The notes under the pieces: model-generated
Told to the model about the DNA's origin: nothing
The model's input: the letters and a program-made list of their open reading frames with translations, nothing else
The model's database searches: none
Made by a program: the position numbers and the translations under genes
NCBI GenBank assembly: GCA_030737835.1
Contig: CM060850.1
Span: 29,615,716 to 29,679,715, forward strand
Length of the DNA: 64,000 nt
Origin: Acorus gramineus
Taxonomy: Eukaryota; Streptophyta; Magnoliopsida; Acorales; Acoraceae
Direction of reading: 5' to 3'
In this document: piece after piece, positions 47,476-60,203 of the stretch
Layout of the letters: each line of letters opens with the position of its first letter
Numbering within the stretch: the stretch's first letter is position 1

Positions 47476-50400
47476 CAAGGGGGGGGATGGAGGAGGCCGA
47501 AGGAGGCCGGGGAAGGGAAGGAGAAGAGAGAGAGAAAAAGAGAGGCCAGGTGGGGGGGGTCGACCTTCTTTGCCCACCGCCCACCTCCGCTCCCCTGCCA
47601 ACATCCTCCGCCCCCTCCACCCGCCTCCCCGCCCTCCTCTGCTCGCTGCCCCCTTCCGCCCTCCTCTCTTTCTCTCTCCCCCTCTTTCTCTCCTCTCTTC
47701 CCCTCCCCTTATCGTCCCATTCCCCCAAAAAGATTATCGGTGGTGGGGACACAGATATAGTGTGGGAGTATCTGTTCCCAACGAACTCAATAAACGGGAA
47801 GTGGAAGAAAGTAGACACTGAAAAACTTTGATATTGACAGCATAAAGACGAGGCTTACCTCAAATTTTGCAATCCCCACCACAGGCAATAACAATATTTA
47901 GATACGAACTTCTTAGAAGCAACAATGTTTGATTGCAGAGCCTGTGCATATATTCCAAAATTAAATGATGTTGAATCATCAGAGCAGTTATTCTGAATAT
48001 TAGCCCAGCTAGTATTGTGCCAGTTACTATATCCGGCCAAGTTCGGATTTCCGCAGTACAAGTAATTGGTATTGCAATTCCCTATGCATTGGGAATGCCA
48101 GCATGCATCTACACGTCCCATGGCTAACAAGTACCAGAAAGCACCAACCATCTGCAAAAAGAAAATTCCAATTTATTTGCAGGAATTGTGGAGAAATATG
48201 TGAACAGAAAGTTTCAGCAACTATGGGTTGATGTACGACTAATTTGCTACCATTCGATTTAGGTAGCATTCATGACTTAAAGAATGCCTGAAACATAGAT
48301 AGCGAAATCCTACTAGTATTTAAAAAAAATCATTTTAATCTGGTTATTTAACAAAGATTTTAATCACATCAATTTTCAAATTAATTAAAGTTCATCAAGA
48401 TAATTATTCTAAAATTTACTTCCATGAGGGTACGGGGAAAAAAAATTTCATAAATTCAAGCAACATTTAGATTTAAAAAACCCACCCAGGGGGTCCAAAT
48501 CATGCCCTACACAGAGATCTAGATGAAAGGGTTTAAAGATGAAAAATTGATCTTCAGGTGTACTACACTAGTCAGCTGGTAGAGCTATGCTATATGGATG
48601 TCCTTGGGGATATGTGTACAACCCACACATAGTATCGTAAATGTTTCGTAGGGGTCCTCGAGCCTTCTAATTCAATCAAAGAGGAGGCAATTTGGAGGGA
48701 GATCGAATTCACATCAAGGTGTAAGATGATGAAGGGTTTCCAACCGGGTGGCCTCTCAGCCATTGGGTTCTTCCATTTTTCTTACTTGTTTCCATAGATT
48801 TCTCTCTGTGAGGTGTAACAACATTTAGTACTGATTTGTAAACTCTTGGGATTTTTGCTTAATACAGTTTTTAAAATGTTTATTCACCAAAAATAAAAAA
48901 TAAAAAAAATCATAGCCTAACCATAGAAGACTGCCTGGTAGTAATGCAGTTGATTGTCAAGAGGATATGAGGTGACATATATGCAAAATTTAATTTAATG
49001 GAAATTTGTGTTCACATATTTTATACAGGAATGTTTATTCAAAATAATGATATTTTTTTCAAAAACTAAAAATTCAAATGCCACTCAAAACGGGAGATTA
49101 GATAGTGAAAAACAGTAAGGATTATAATGCACAACTTTCCTAATAAAAGATTTCCAAATTTTATACAGGCATGTTTATTCAAAATTGATGATAATTTTTT
49201 TCAAAAAAAATAAAATTCATAATGCCACTCAAAATGGGAGATTAGATAGTGAAAAACAGTAAATATTATAATGAACAATTTTCCTAATAAAAGATTTCAA
49301 AGAGACTTGAATTCTAAAATAGGGTCCAAGGTTTGTGATGGCACGTTGTGCCAATATCCAGATCTTATATGCAAACCGAGCTATGGTAGCCAGTTAGCAC
49401 CCCCTGGCTCCAAAAAGGAGGTTAAGAGATCAAATCCCACCATGCCAAATGTATGCGAAGGGGCACCAATTTTGTAAATAAATTAATAAATCCAGATCTT
49501 ATATCTAATTATCACAAGATTTAAAAACAATTCAACCATTAATACACAAAATTTGAGAATGAAATGGATTATACAATAACTTAGAATTGGAGAAAAAGTA
49601 CTTATCAAGCATCAATTAATTGCTGTTTACAATTGAGTAGTGTTAATGTAGAGATCACTCTGAGAATTCTGCCATCAAGCGGTATCCTATAGAAGTTATA
49701 AACAGACCCAGCAAACTTACATGACTAGCAAGTATGTACCATAGCAGATAATATGCAGCACCAGCCCATGCTGTTTCAGCAATTACACCAGCAGTCCTTT
49801 TCAGCTCTGAAGTTAAAGGAGAAATCCGAAACAATCTGGGGATATATTGAATCAAGACAAGGAAGAGCAATGCATTTTTTGTTTCCAATACATCTGAACC
49901 TTTTGAACTGTGAAGAAACCTCCATATGATAATCTGCACAACAACAAAAAATCATTAAAATCCCACGATGCTTCGATGCTGAACTCTTACAAACAGAAGA
50001 AACAAGGAAAAAAAAAACAAAAAACAAAACTTCAGCACGCGTACAAATTGTGAAACTCCTATATTAGTAACAGCAGATGGAAAGAATATAGCATTGATAC
50101 ATTCATTTGAAATAAGCAGCATTATTTTCCAAAGTGTAAAGTAATGATATCCACATTTTTAAATTACCTCAACAAGCGTGAAGGATGTTTTTACATGACC
50201 AGGATAAAACAAGTAGAACCAGTAAGATAATAGATGCCAACAACTAACATAAAGACTGCCAAACTCAGAGACAGACAAACATGAAGATGTAATAAACTAA
50301 TAATGAATAAATTAAGCAACCACCAATACCAATGCTTTAACAAATCCTCATTGTTTATGTATGCCGCTCGACATATGCAATTTATTCAATAATTTTATAA

Positions 50401-53400
50401 TCACCGATTATTATTTTTTAAATTCCCAAAGCCATATAGTCATGGTTTGGACATGCACATGCCTAACACAGGTAGGGAAGAAGAAAAAAACCAAGGGTCA
50501 ATGCGTACCAAAGAAAATAGGTCATGGAAATCTAAGACAGGAGTTTCAAGGGTCAATGCGTACCAAAGAAAATAGGTCATGGAAATCTAAGACAGGAGTT
50601 TCAGTAGTTACTGAAACTATGAAAGCTCTGTGTGCAACAATTCATAAGGTGAAAGATACATAAGCCTAGTGTTAATTAATTCTAGTAGCATGGCGATTCA
50701 TATAAGTCCATCTCAAACTGTAAATGGGATTGTTAGTAATGATAAAAAGTTAATTACCCATTAAACTGCATCATCACCAACATTTAAACATCAAGCCAAG
50801 CATATAGAGATCACGCATTAACATAAACATCAGGATAGCATGTATTCCTGTTTGGCTTAGCTTCATGAATGCTGAATAGGATCGGTTAGTATTAGTATGA
50901 TTAAAAGTTAATTACCCATTAAACTGCAACATCACCAACACTTAAACATCAAGTCAAGCATATAGAGATCACACATCAACATAGACGTCAACATGAACAT
51001 CAAGATAGCATGTTTCCGGTTTGGCTTAGCTTCATGAATGCTGATGGGATCGGTTAGTATTAGTAACGTAAATAATTACCCACTAAACTGCAACATCACC
51101 AACACTTAAACATCAAGCCAAGCATGTAGAGATCACACATCAACTAAACATCAAGATAGCATGTTTTACTATTTGGCTTAGCTTCGTGAATGCTATTATG
51201 CTATCAATTCCTGTAGCAGGTCATTCTCGAGGTGAGTTATCTGTTTATAAGAATGATTCACCACATCCTATTATCCTAATAATACGCTCACTTTTGCTTC
51301 TTGACACTAATTTCCCACCACTGGATTCTGATAAAGTTCCTTGAATGACACTGAAACACCAACTTTTTGACGATGACCAATCATTTAATGAAGAGGTCCC
51401 TACTGACCCTCCTATTAGTGCATAAGAATGTGATGATTGCAAAAAGATGAATAAAATTCATTCAGCTCCTATAAGGATGGCGGAGGAAAATGCTTAAATC
51501 TTTTTTAGGTATTCCTAACGATATCAAGCCATCATTCACTTCAAACACTATGAGAGAATCAACATAATAGCATTCAAGAAAGCATCTTTATATTGTGGCA
51601 TATAAACAGCAGTAATTGCTTGTGAAGTGATTGCGCCGATGTCTTGCTTTCAGATCCCTCATATCAACTCAGGCCACACCTCAGAAAGTCACAAATAGTT
51701 GACAGAATCATGTAAGAAATGACACAAGAGCATTCTTTACATTCATTCAGAGGGTTGAGAAAGTACAATATCCTGCAGAGTGTGACAGAAAGATTGGAGC
51801 TACTCAAAGAATCACATCACATTTTGAATAAGACTTCATGGATATATCGAAGTTAAAAGAACTGATTAAGTCTAACCCTTACAAAAATTTAAATGAAATG
51901 GTAGGCTGTCGCGCTTAACAAAAAAAAAAAAAAAAACAACTCACTCAGCACACCAGTGAGAAGGCCTCAACCAAAAGGTGTACCCGAGCCAAAAGAAACA
52001 AAAGGATTAGCCCTGTATAACAAAAGACTAACCCTTAAATTTTATTTTTAAAACTTTTTTAACATTTTTAATTCAGGATCAATCATGTCTGTCCAGAAAA
52101 AGCAAACTTCAGTCCAACTGAGAAAAATACATATATTCATTTGGCAAATAGAAAATGTGTAAAACTCTTCAGGCCATCTATGCTCACCAGTACTACTCCC
52201 CTCTTAATTTATTTTCAATTCAAATCTGTCTTTGCAGCAGCTAATGCAACTGAGAAGAAGAAAATTAATGGATGCATTTATCTATTTCAGGATACCTAAG
52301 TTCATCTGTCTTGTCCCATAATTACCCTCATTACAATTCTGGTCACATGACATGAAAAGGAAGCATTCCTTTAACAGAAGACAAAAAACTTCAGTCTGAA
52401 AAACCACGTGAATACCTTAAAGAGCATTCACTTCAGTCTGAAACAAGGCAAGTTTTCAGGAAATGAAAGAGGCCAGTCACAAAAATGAGATAATTATACA
52501 AACATCACCAAGATTAAGCATTAGTAGCCATGTAACTTAACAACTGCAAAAATATGAATGAAACAACAAACTTTGACAGCAAAGTCTTTAACCTGTGGAA
52601 GGGGTAGCATAGAGAGAAAGTCGATGATGAAGTGCCGCCTCAAGTAGCGGTGAGCAATCTGTGCAGGGTCTGTCACAAGTTCACCCCTGCCAAAAACCCG
52701 AGATGATGGAGCAATATAACCTGTATGAAACCGGAACCATATTCGACCAATATATATGACATCAAATATTGTCCGAAATATGGTGCTAGTTATGGCCAGA
52801 TTTTTATCTATACCAAGGCAATCTGACCCATCATCAATTAGTGGAAGATAGAAAAACAATGGATCTACCGACGCTGCAAGGATGCATGATACCACAAATA
52901 CCCTGTTCCATGTTTGAAGAAATTTATCTTGGGGGTCATATATATTCCTTTCCTTCACTTTAACATCTTCGGGGAACACCGCCCGAGGAACCACAAACTG
53001 AAATGCTCGACCAAGTGACCTAAGCCCTTCGGTTCCTTTTCTCATTCCTCTTCTAAATGATTTTGAGGGCGTTTTGGATGAACTGCCGGTCCCTTTGATG
53101 TTAAAGCCACACCTCGTTGCTCCAGTGTCAGAACTCACGGACATTCTAGGGTCCAAGTCATCAAGCCTAAAATAAAACCAAAAAATGGAAGTGAATATCA
53201 CGAGCCTAGTAATCATGGATCTACAAGATACACAGCATAGACGTAGTAATAGAAATAAGGAAAGAACTCCCACATCAGTATACAGAGGAGGACCAATGCC
53301 AATGTTGACAAACAAATAATTTAAGAAAAGGAGATAAAATTCTTGTAGATTGAGGGAAGGTGTTTGCTTCTTTTAGCATGTAAAAGAAAACGGCTTTTTT

Positions 53401-56010
53401 AATAAGATGATTAAATGGGAAACCTGAAATAACTTTACGTGCCACATCCAAAGGGTTGAACTCCACAAATGAGAACAGATACAAATACCAGGGGAAGCAT
53501 ACCAATTTTCATCATGAATCCACAGTAAATCAGTTCACCAATGGATGGTGAAAGCAAAACATCTGCAAAATGTAAGACAATTCTCACTATTTAAGCTAGG
53601 GGTATTCAAACACTAACAAGTCCAAGTTTAAAAAGAATGTTATTCTATTTCACTTGTAATAAGATTTCTATCACTCATCAAAAAGAAATAAATGCCTCAT
53701 AATAAATCTCTATCTGTGAGAGATAGAGATTGGGATTTGGTTCTTGTTGGAAGAGTCACCAGTGGTCATTTTTCCTTATCGCCCTTGGTGAAGGGATGGG
53801 TATTTTTGTTTTCTTCATTATATAAATTAAGGTCCAACCTTTCTCTAAAAAAATAATAATACTAATAAATAAAGCTCTATCTGGAATACCAATATCCAAC
53901 ACACATGACCTGATGACCATCATCACAACCTAAGTCACAATAACAGCTCTTAAACCAGTTTTGCTTAGATTGATGCCTAAACTCATTCATTTATTTATAT
54001 CCTTATCACTATCCCTCCTTGAAACCAAACAATAATACCTATCACAAAATGTTCCATAGACCCCAGAGTCACGTTTATATGCACAATAATTTCCCACAAA
54101 TTGCAGTCAAGTTCATCTTCTCCTCTAAAAATGAATCAGCCTTACTTGGCTAAGTAAGAGCTTGTTTGTCATGTAAAAAAAGATGGAGGGATGGGTGTTC
54201 TCGATCTTCGTAATATGAATTAAGGCTCTTTTAGGGAAATGGCTTTGGCACATGATTTCTTATCCGAATTCTCTTTGGATTCGAATCATTCGTGAGAAAT
54301 ATTATAAAAGCAACTCGAGATTAGAACTAATTACTGCCCATCGGGTATCAATTTCCAAATTGTGGAAAGATGTTCTTCAAAGTGTATAAGCAATAAAAGA
54401 GAAATCCGTCTTCATTCCGGGTAATAGCGTTGAAACTAAATTTTGGAAATATGCTTGGCTCCAAGGTTCGTCTCCGGCTAGTCTCTTCCCTATCTTATTT
54501 CAGGTAGCTTCTAATATGGATGATTTGATTTGCGATCATTCACATGTGAGGAGAATTCTATTGTTTGGTCTCCTCGATTGCATCGTGATCTTAAAGTCCT
54601 TATACAGAAAGCTAAACAAGATCTCATCTTCCATTCCAACAACTAGAGTTTAAAATCTGATTTGGGGGGGCACTTGTGCCATTGAAAAATAAGGGCATTT
54701 ATGTGGCTTCTTTCACTAAACAAAGTCCTTACCAAGGTTAATCGATCAAAATAGGCTAATGATAGGGACATTTTGTGTATTCTATGTGGGGGAGCTGAGG
54801 AAAACAGAGAACACTTATTCTTTAGATTAGATGTCCTTTTGCTATGGACATTTGGAAGTCGATTGGTAAGACTTTTGATTCACAATGTTGCTTCCTTGAT
54901 ATAGATGAGATGTGGAATCTTTTCCAAAATAAAAGAAAGAAAGGAGATCGTAGCAATGATGCTAAATTTCAATGACCCATTCCTCGTGCGGTTTGTTGGT
55001 GTATTTGGTTGTCTCGAAACGAAGGAATCTTTCAAAATAAAAAGGTGTATGTGGAGAATACTTGGGCTCTTATTTCGTATTCGCTTAAAGATTGGGTGAA
55101 GATGATTCAAGTCAAAAATCCAATGTCCATTATGGGTCTTTCTTAGTTCGTGAGGAAACTTGTGTATTTATTCGATTGGGAGCTTGTTCCTTTTCGAATC
55201 TTATTTCCTCTCTTTCCTTTTGTTGGAGATCCCTCATCTCCTTTTGTCCAGAGGCTTTTAATTAATAAAAGTTCCTATATCGTTTCAAAAAAAAAAAATG
55301 AATCAGCCACTCTTTGTACTCAATCCTTTAGAAACCACAATTCTTACCCTTATCACTGAGGCACATTCATCCAAGATATCCTTGATTCCTCTTTGAGAAT
55401 CAATTTCTCCATTCATGTCCATAAATAACATCCTATACATTCACTCGCTCCTAAGCATCCTCCCAAATGCAAACCCAAGCATCCCTATGTTGCTAATAAA
55501 TCTCTAATCAAAACTGACCACAAGTAACCACTATTTTAGTTAAAATGTAATGTCGCTAAATACTAAAATATGTTTTCACTGAAAAAAAAAATCTCAATTT
55601 TGATAAGCAAGAAGGCCACAAAAGGCTCCTCTTTTTCTACTGCAGAAAGACTACCCATTAACAACTTGTCCAACTCACTAAGATTCCTGCATTCTCCCTT
55701 TTGTCCAATTCTAGAATTCCTAATTCACGATTCTGAATATCAAAAAGAAAGCACAGAATCAAACCCATTATTGACACTACCACAAATCCATGTGAAAGTA
55801 TATAAAAATCTCATGTCCGACTTTTCAACACAAACCAACGATGTTCTGTGGTGATTGCACAAGTCCGTCAAACACAAACATGAAAAATTACAGTGCAAAC
55901 ATCTACCCAATCATAGAAGAAGAAACCCTAGAAAAAAAAAATATATACCTTACGAATGTCTCTCTCTGCCCATCCATGTATTGGGACTTGTAACCCCCGC
56001 AGTCAAACAT
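45160..56010 (-). CDS. CNGC: Cyclic nucleotide-gated channel, CNGC5/6-like
   Basis: Seven coding exons on the minus strand: 55949-56010, 52593-53166, 49721-49933, 47859-48151, 46276-46387, 45929-46165 and 45160-45849. All junctions are GT-AG with consistent phase, giving 726 residues. In order: MFDCGGYKSQ start; S1-S4 (exons 2-3); S5 and pore with LWWGLQNLSTLGQGL spanning the exon 4/5 junction; S6 (VIFSILLAILGLILFALLIG); C-linker (TYLQSLTIRLEEMRVKRRDS); cyclic-nucleotide-binding domain with the plant signature LLKEGDFCGEELLTW..EVEAFAL (about 563-605); and a calmodulin-binding IQ motif (FIQAAWRRYCKRK, about 641-654). It should be a plasma-membrane cation (Ca2+) channel. Near-identity to remembered CNGC5/6 sequences suggests group II. 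Introns total over 8.5 kb and host several repeats. No coding damage. Confidence 0.95.
47358..47780. mobile_element. Purine/pyrimidine-armed fold-back MITE in CNGC intron 4
   Basis: Ends TGGGAGCGTTTATCCCCA and, on the opposite strand, TGGGAACAGATACTCCCACA. Both arms continue with GTCCCCACCACC, then A/T-rich and TTTGGGGGA blocks, then a purine-rich stretch including (GA)n at about 47451-47475 on the left and its pyrimidine complement on the right. Flanks ACAAACT and ACGAACT are a possible 7-bp target duplication. Non-coding despite long spurious frames. Confidence 0.7.
48560..48912 (+). mobile_element. Possible tRNA-derived SINE in CNGC intron 3
   Basis: CAGCTGGTAGAGC resembles a Pol III A box, and GAGATCGAATTCACATC about 120 bases on resembles a B box. 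The 3' end is A-rich (AAAATAAAAAATAAAAAAAA). This architecture suggests a SINE, but A-B spacing is wide and no target duplication was found. Confidence 0.35.
49019..49293. repeat. 140-bp tandem duplication in CNGC intron 3
   Basis: Two copies, the second starting TTTTATACAGGCATG about 140 bp after the first. Both contain GGGAGATTAGATAGTGAAAA and TTTCCTAATAAAAGATTTC. Confidence 0.85.
49367..49490 (+). mobile_element. Short SINE-like segment
   Basis: TGGTAGCCAGTTAGC resembles an A box and AGATCAAATCCCACC, about 50 bases later, a B box, the spacing of a tRNA-derived head. An A/T-rich tail follows. Tentative. Confidence 0.35.
50492..50601. repeat. 55-bp perfect tandem duplication
   Basis: Two adjacent copies of a 55-bp unit starting CAAGGGTCAATGCGTACC, in CNGC intron 2. 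Confidence 0.9.
50750..51215. repeat. Three ~160-bp tandem repeats in CNGC intron 2
   Basis: Units begin TTAATTACCCA or TAATTACCCAC at about 50750, 50908 and 51073. Each contains AACTGCA.CATCACCAACA, AGAGATCAC.CAT and TTTGGCTTAGCTTC.TGAAT. Confidence 0.88.
54170..55298 (+). mobile_element. Degenerate LINE in CNGC intron 1
   Basis: Opposite to the gene, frames read KKDGGMGVLDLRNMN, KALLGKWLWHMISYPNSLWI and, further on, KFWKYAWLQGSSPASLFP. A zf-RVT part follows (FMWLLSLNKVLTKVNRSK, CILCGGAEENREHLFF). These are the post-RT and zinc-motif regions of plant LINE ORF2. Several stops and frameshifts interrupt it. A 12-base A run at 55287-55298 marks the 3' end. Confidence 0.8.
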
Positions 56011-57084
56011 CGTTTTTCTTAACTTTCTGAACCAGTGGATCAAGAAACCCTCTCAAATAGTAGGTTTTGGTACCGATCATTCACCAAGCAAAACCTTCCA
56101 TTAAAAAAAACATCATCAACCTAAAAGAAAAATCGTCCGATTCGAAATCAAAAACAACAAAGATTCCTAATTTGAACAACCAATCGTTCAATTAGCTTCA
56201 ATCCATGACTACACCGATTGAATCGATTGCCATACAATAAAAAAAAAAAGGCTTACTTATTCCGTTTTTTATTTCGGATTGACGAACGCCGCCCTCTTCG
56301 GATGGAATCTTCGCCGTCGAATCGATGATTCGTTGAACGCGTACCGTTTGATCGCCCGGTCCTCCGTGAGGTCCGTGTCGGAACTTCTTTTTTGGGTTTT
56401 TTTTTTTTAAATAAATAAAATAAAATAAAATAATTTGTGTTGAAATAAATGATTCCTCGCCAAGTTATTGATGATGGAGAAAGAAAAAAAGAACCGACGT
56501 GTCAGTACTTCTACGTGCCTGCCGAGACCTGAAGAAGAGGCGAAGACAAAACGGTCACTGAGTGACGACGTTTCGACGAAGGTTGCCTTTCTTTGGGAGG
56601 TAGTGGTGCATCGGATGTGATGTGACGGCATGACAAGGTGATTGCGCTTTATGATTAATGGAAAAAAATGATATATTCAGCTCCCTGTATAATTTTATTT
56701 GTTGGTTACATTAGTTTTTTTTAAATAAATACGTAATACATATAAATTTTATAAAGAGTGCCGTTACACTCAGTTTTTTTTCTCCATCAAAATACAGTCT
56801 TATATATTTTATTAAAAATTCAATAAAATATATATCGCGTTAGATGTTGTATATCATTTATTAAATATTTTCTTACATTTATTAAAAATGAGTTCATTCA
56901 ATTCGAAATGAAGAGATATACATTTTTTATTAAAACATATATTTCATTAGATTATGTTTATTATTTTTTAAAAAATAAAAACATGTTTGGTCTAAGTTTT
57001 AGTTGGTGTAAAAAACTTAGTCTAACATTTTTTTTTTATAAATGGAAAAAGTTAAAGATAGATCTATTTCTATGTAAACTTTGA
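56011..57084. other. CNGC 5' UTR and upstream region
   Basis: Minus-strand leader sequence precedes the ATG. A 5'-UTR intron is possible: a donor-like AATAA/GTAAGCC near 56260 and an acceptor-like GGTTCAG near 56030 on the gene strand. Beyond about 56400 the sequence becomes AT-rich with no recognised gene. Confidence 0.45.
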
Positions 57085-58720
57085 AATTGTCATATAAGTC
57101 CCTGTTAAATTTGAAATAATCATACAAATCATTGTAAACACTATAAAACCCAAAATCATCATTTGGTTGGATCTTTATCCAAACCATAAGAATATTCCTA
57201 GAATATTTCATCTCTATAAAATTGTATAGTCATGTTAATCCTTATAAACAATATAAGTCATTGTAAAAGACAAAACTACCTTTTACAAGACTTTTATGTT
57301 TCTTCTTCCATTTCTTTTCACTATCATTGTTCCCCCTCAATCTTCATCTGAAGACCACCACCCGCTGTCGACATCCACCACCTCCGCCATTCACCTCCCC
57401 CGGACCTCTACCTCACTGCACCACCAGCCTTGTAAAAGAATGCCTAGTTTAAAGAAAGAGCACCGCTATTCCTACCCACTTTGTGAAATTGTTCATTATG
57501 TGACATGTCAACATCACATAGTCGAACTGATCATAGAGATCTAAGGCCCTTTTTGTAACCTATTCGACTTTTCATTATTTCACAAGTCGACATCACAGAG
57601 TCGAACTAATTACAGAGACCTAAAGCCCTCTCTACGGCCTATTCGACTTTGTGTTTTGAACAATGTGTTTGCGTGCTATAGCATTCTCAATAAAATGATA
57701 TCTTCAAACGATAGTGCGTTGTTCAGTGTCATGAAGGACATATCACATGAAGTAGTATTTGGATATCTCTTTGTAATATCATCTATTATATCACAAGTCG
57801 AATGGGCCGTAGAGAGGACCTTAGGTCTCTGGGATTAATTCGACTGTGTGGTGTCAACCTATGACATAATGGCAATATTTAAAAAATCGAACCGTTCATT
57901 GAATAAAAAAAAATGAATGAGTCAAGGGTCATTGGTTCAACTATTGGATCAATCAGATTTAAACCATGACATAATTATAATATAATAATTTTTTTAATTA
58001 TCATTACTGAATAAAAATATAAAATATTTTGAAATTTTTTTATATAAATGTTTTACTTAATATCATAATTGACGATTTCACGAAGTCGAATGGGTCACAT
58101 GAGAGCGTTAGGTTTCTGTGACCTGTTCGACTATGCAATGTTGAACAGAGTATATAACTGACGACTACATAAAGTCAAATGGATCGCATGAGAGGGCTTT
58201 AGGTTTCTGTGACATGTTCGACTCTGCAATGTCGAATGGAGTATATAACTGACGACTACACAAAGTCAAATGGATCGCAGAGAGGGCTTAAGTCTCTGTG
58301 ACTAGTTCGACTATGTGATGTTGATCTGTGACATAATGGATGACTTTATAAAGTTAAATAGGTCGAGTGAATTCACCTCTTAAAAAAATTATTTTTTTAT
58401 TTTTTTGAGAAGGGTGGGTTGAAGAATTATGTGAGTAGAAATATCCGCATCCTTAGAGAAATGATGAAATATTTCATTAAACATGCCATGAAACAAAAAT
58501 CCATTTCCAAAGAATATCAATATCAAACTCACTATAAAATAATGCCCAATCAATTAATACAAATGCTTAGACCCGCCATAGACACTCAAATGAACGCTAT
58601 TAGAAAAGGTGTTAATGACAGATAATTATTTGGCTTATTTTGTGTTTACAAGGACTTGTGTGTTTATCCAACTTTGATAAGGATTTAGATGGGATTTACG
58701 ATGTTTACAATGACATAATT
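57085..58720. mobile_element. Large fold-back element with ~80-90-bp arm repeats
   Basis: The left arm (about 57500-57660) has two 79-bp units containing GTCGAACT, AGAGA.CTAA.GCCCT and CCTATTCGACTT. The right arm (about 57790-58370) has four units of about 90 bp in opposite orientation, starting GTCGAATGGG or GTCAAATGGATCGCA. Outer segments near 57095-57180 and 58630-58720 are also inverted relatives (shared CATTGTAAACA and TAAATCC-like blocks), suggesting true ends farther out. The centre is AT-rich. No protein recognised. Confidence 0.65.
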
Positions 58721-60203
58721 GAAAATACATTAAAATATATTGATTTTTTAAAAATATATAAAAAATTACAGTTTTATATGATGTGATAGAATATATACAT
58801 TATAATAGTGTAATATATTTTTGTGTTATCAAAATGTATAGAGTTACATACGGATATACAAAATAAACTAAGTAAATTAGTGCTCTAAACTCTTGAGTGA
58901 AAAGGACTACTTGGGCTAGTCCCGGTTCAAGCCCATTAATACAAAATGAAGTACACATGTCAATAAATTACATAAATTCATTTATGAAAAATGCAAAAAA
59001 AATTTTAACAAGAAACATATTTGGCTAATTTGAACATACGACGCTTACGAAACATATCAAATTAGAATTGGGACTAAAAATAGATTGCGTATAACAACAC
59101 TCAATTGGTCTATTGTGAATTTTAATCTAAAAGAAAATGACGTGTTTAATTTGTCATGTTCAGAGTAATGGGTCTGATTTTGTATAAAAATTATAACACA
59201 TTAAATGAAGTATAATATTTTTAAAAAAATTCAAAATAAAAATAGATTGGATTGGGGGTTGAATAAGAGATTGTATGTAACATTACAATGATTTAATTTA
59301 TAATGTTCAAACTGGCCTAGCCCAAGAGTCACCTTTTCACTCATAGGCTAGGAAAATGATATGTCTTCATGCTTTTCTTCTTTGTAACAAAATGTGTTGA
59401 ACCCGATTGATTACATGCTCCAATAGTGAAGTATGTATTATCTTGTTATAGTATATACTCCATTAATGCTTTGTATGCTCAATTTATATTTTTTCATTTT
59501 TTCATAAAAATAAAAATATGTATTGATTTATTTAGGTATATATTTTTTTTTCATAAAGTATGTATTTCATTATGTAAGTATATACTTTTAAGAGAAAAAA
59601 ATGGTTAGAGTATGTAGGCTAGATTATAAATGGGGTCAAAAATATAATTTTCTAGTTAGAAAGGGACTGTGTGATTAATCCATATAAAAAAATAAGAAAA
59701 ATGTTAGACATACCAGGTTTATAGCCCCACCAACATTCTGTACTCCTAATTTTTTTTAACAACATACCTTGTCTAATAAGGAAAATGATTAGTCTTTTAT
59801 GCAATCATTTTTACAAAATGTACACGGTTTAAATTTTTTCAATATTTATATGTCCAATAAAATATATTTTTTTATATAAGAATAACTATAACCGGTTTTA
59901 GTTGCACCCCACTTTTTTCTTTGCCCACCCCCAGTTGGATTCTCAAATACAGGGGTGTACAAAAAGAAACTGGGGTGTAAGTAAACTAATAAAGCCCCCC
60001 AAATCTTCTCTATTTAAAGGCCTCCAAGTCTTTCAGGTTTTCCCTAAAAAAAAAAAAAACTTGACTTTCCCTCCATTTCGGCCATCAAGAAAAACTTCTC
60101 TGCTGTTCTTCTGCTCACCTTCTCTTCTTCTCCTTCTCCGCGAAAACCAAAAAACCAAACCCTAGAGAGATCAAGTTTGAGAGACATTGAGAAAGAAAGC
60201 AAG
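58721..60203. other. Intergenic DNA upstream of UBP relic
   Basis: AT-rich with no gene seen. Pyrimidine-rich TCTTCTTCTCC sequence at 60090-60140 is probably the leader of the UBP gene. Confidence 0.45.

Noticed and set aside
47288..47831. Open frames of 80-176 codons in CNGC intron 4
   Set aside because: They are translations of the purine/pyrimidine fold-back element (Ser/Leu/Pro/Arg repeats) and have no domain.
53700..53862. Possible second LINE tail in CNGC intron 1
   Set aside because: The end (CTTCATTATATAAATTAAGG..CTCTAAAAAAA) resembles LINE 3' ends, but no ORF2-derived sequence precedes it, so I could not support an annotation.
57656..57838. 60-codon frame inside the 57-kb fold-back element
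   Set aside because: No recognisable family, lies in the AT-rich centre and arm of an inverted-repeat element, and has no gene context.
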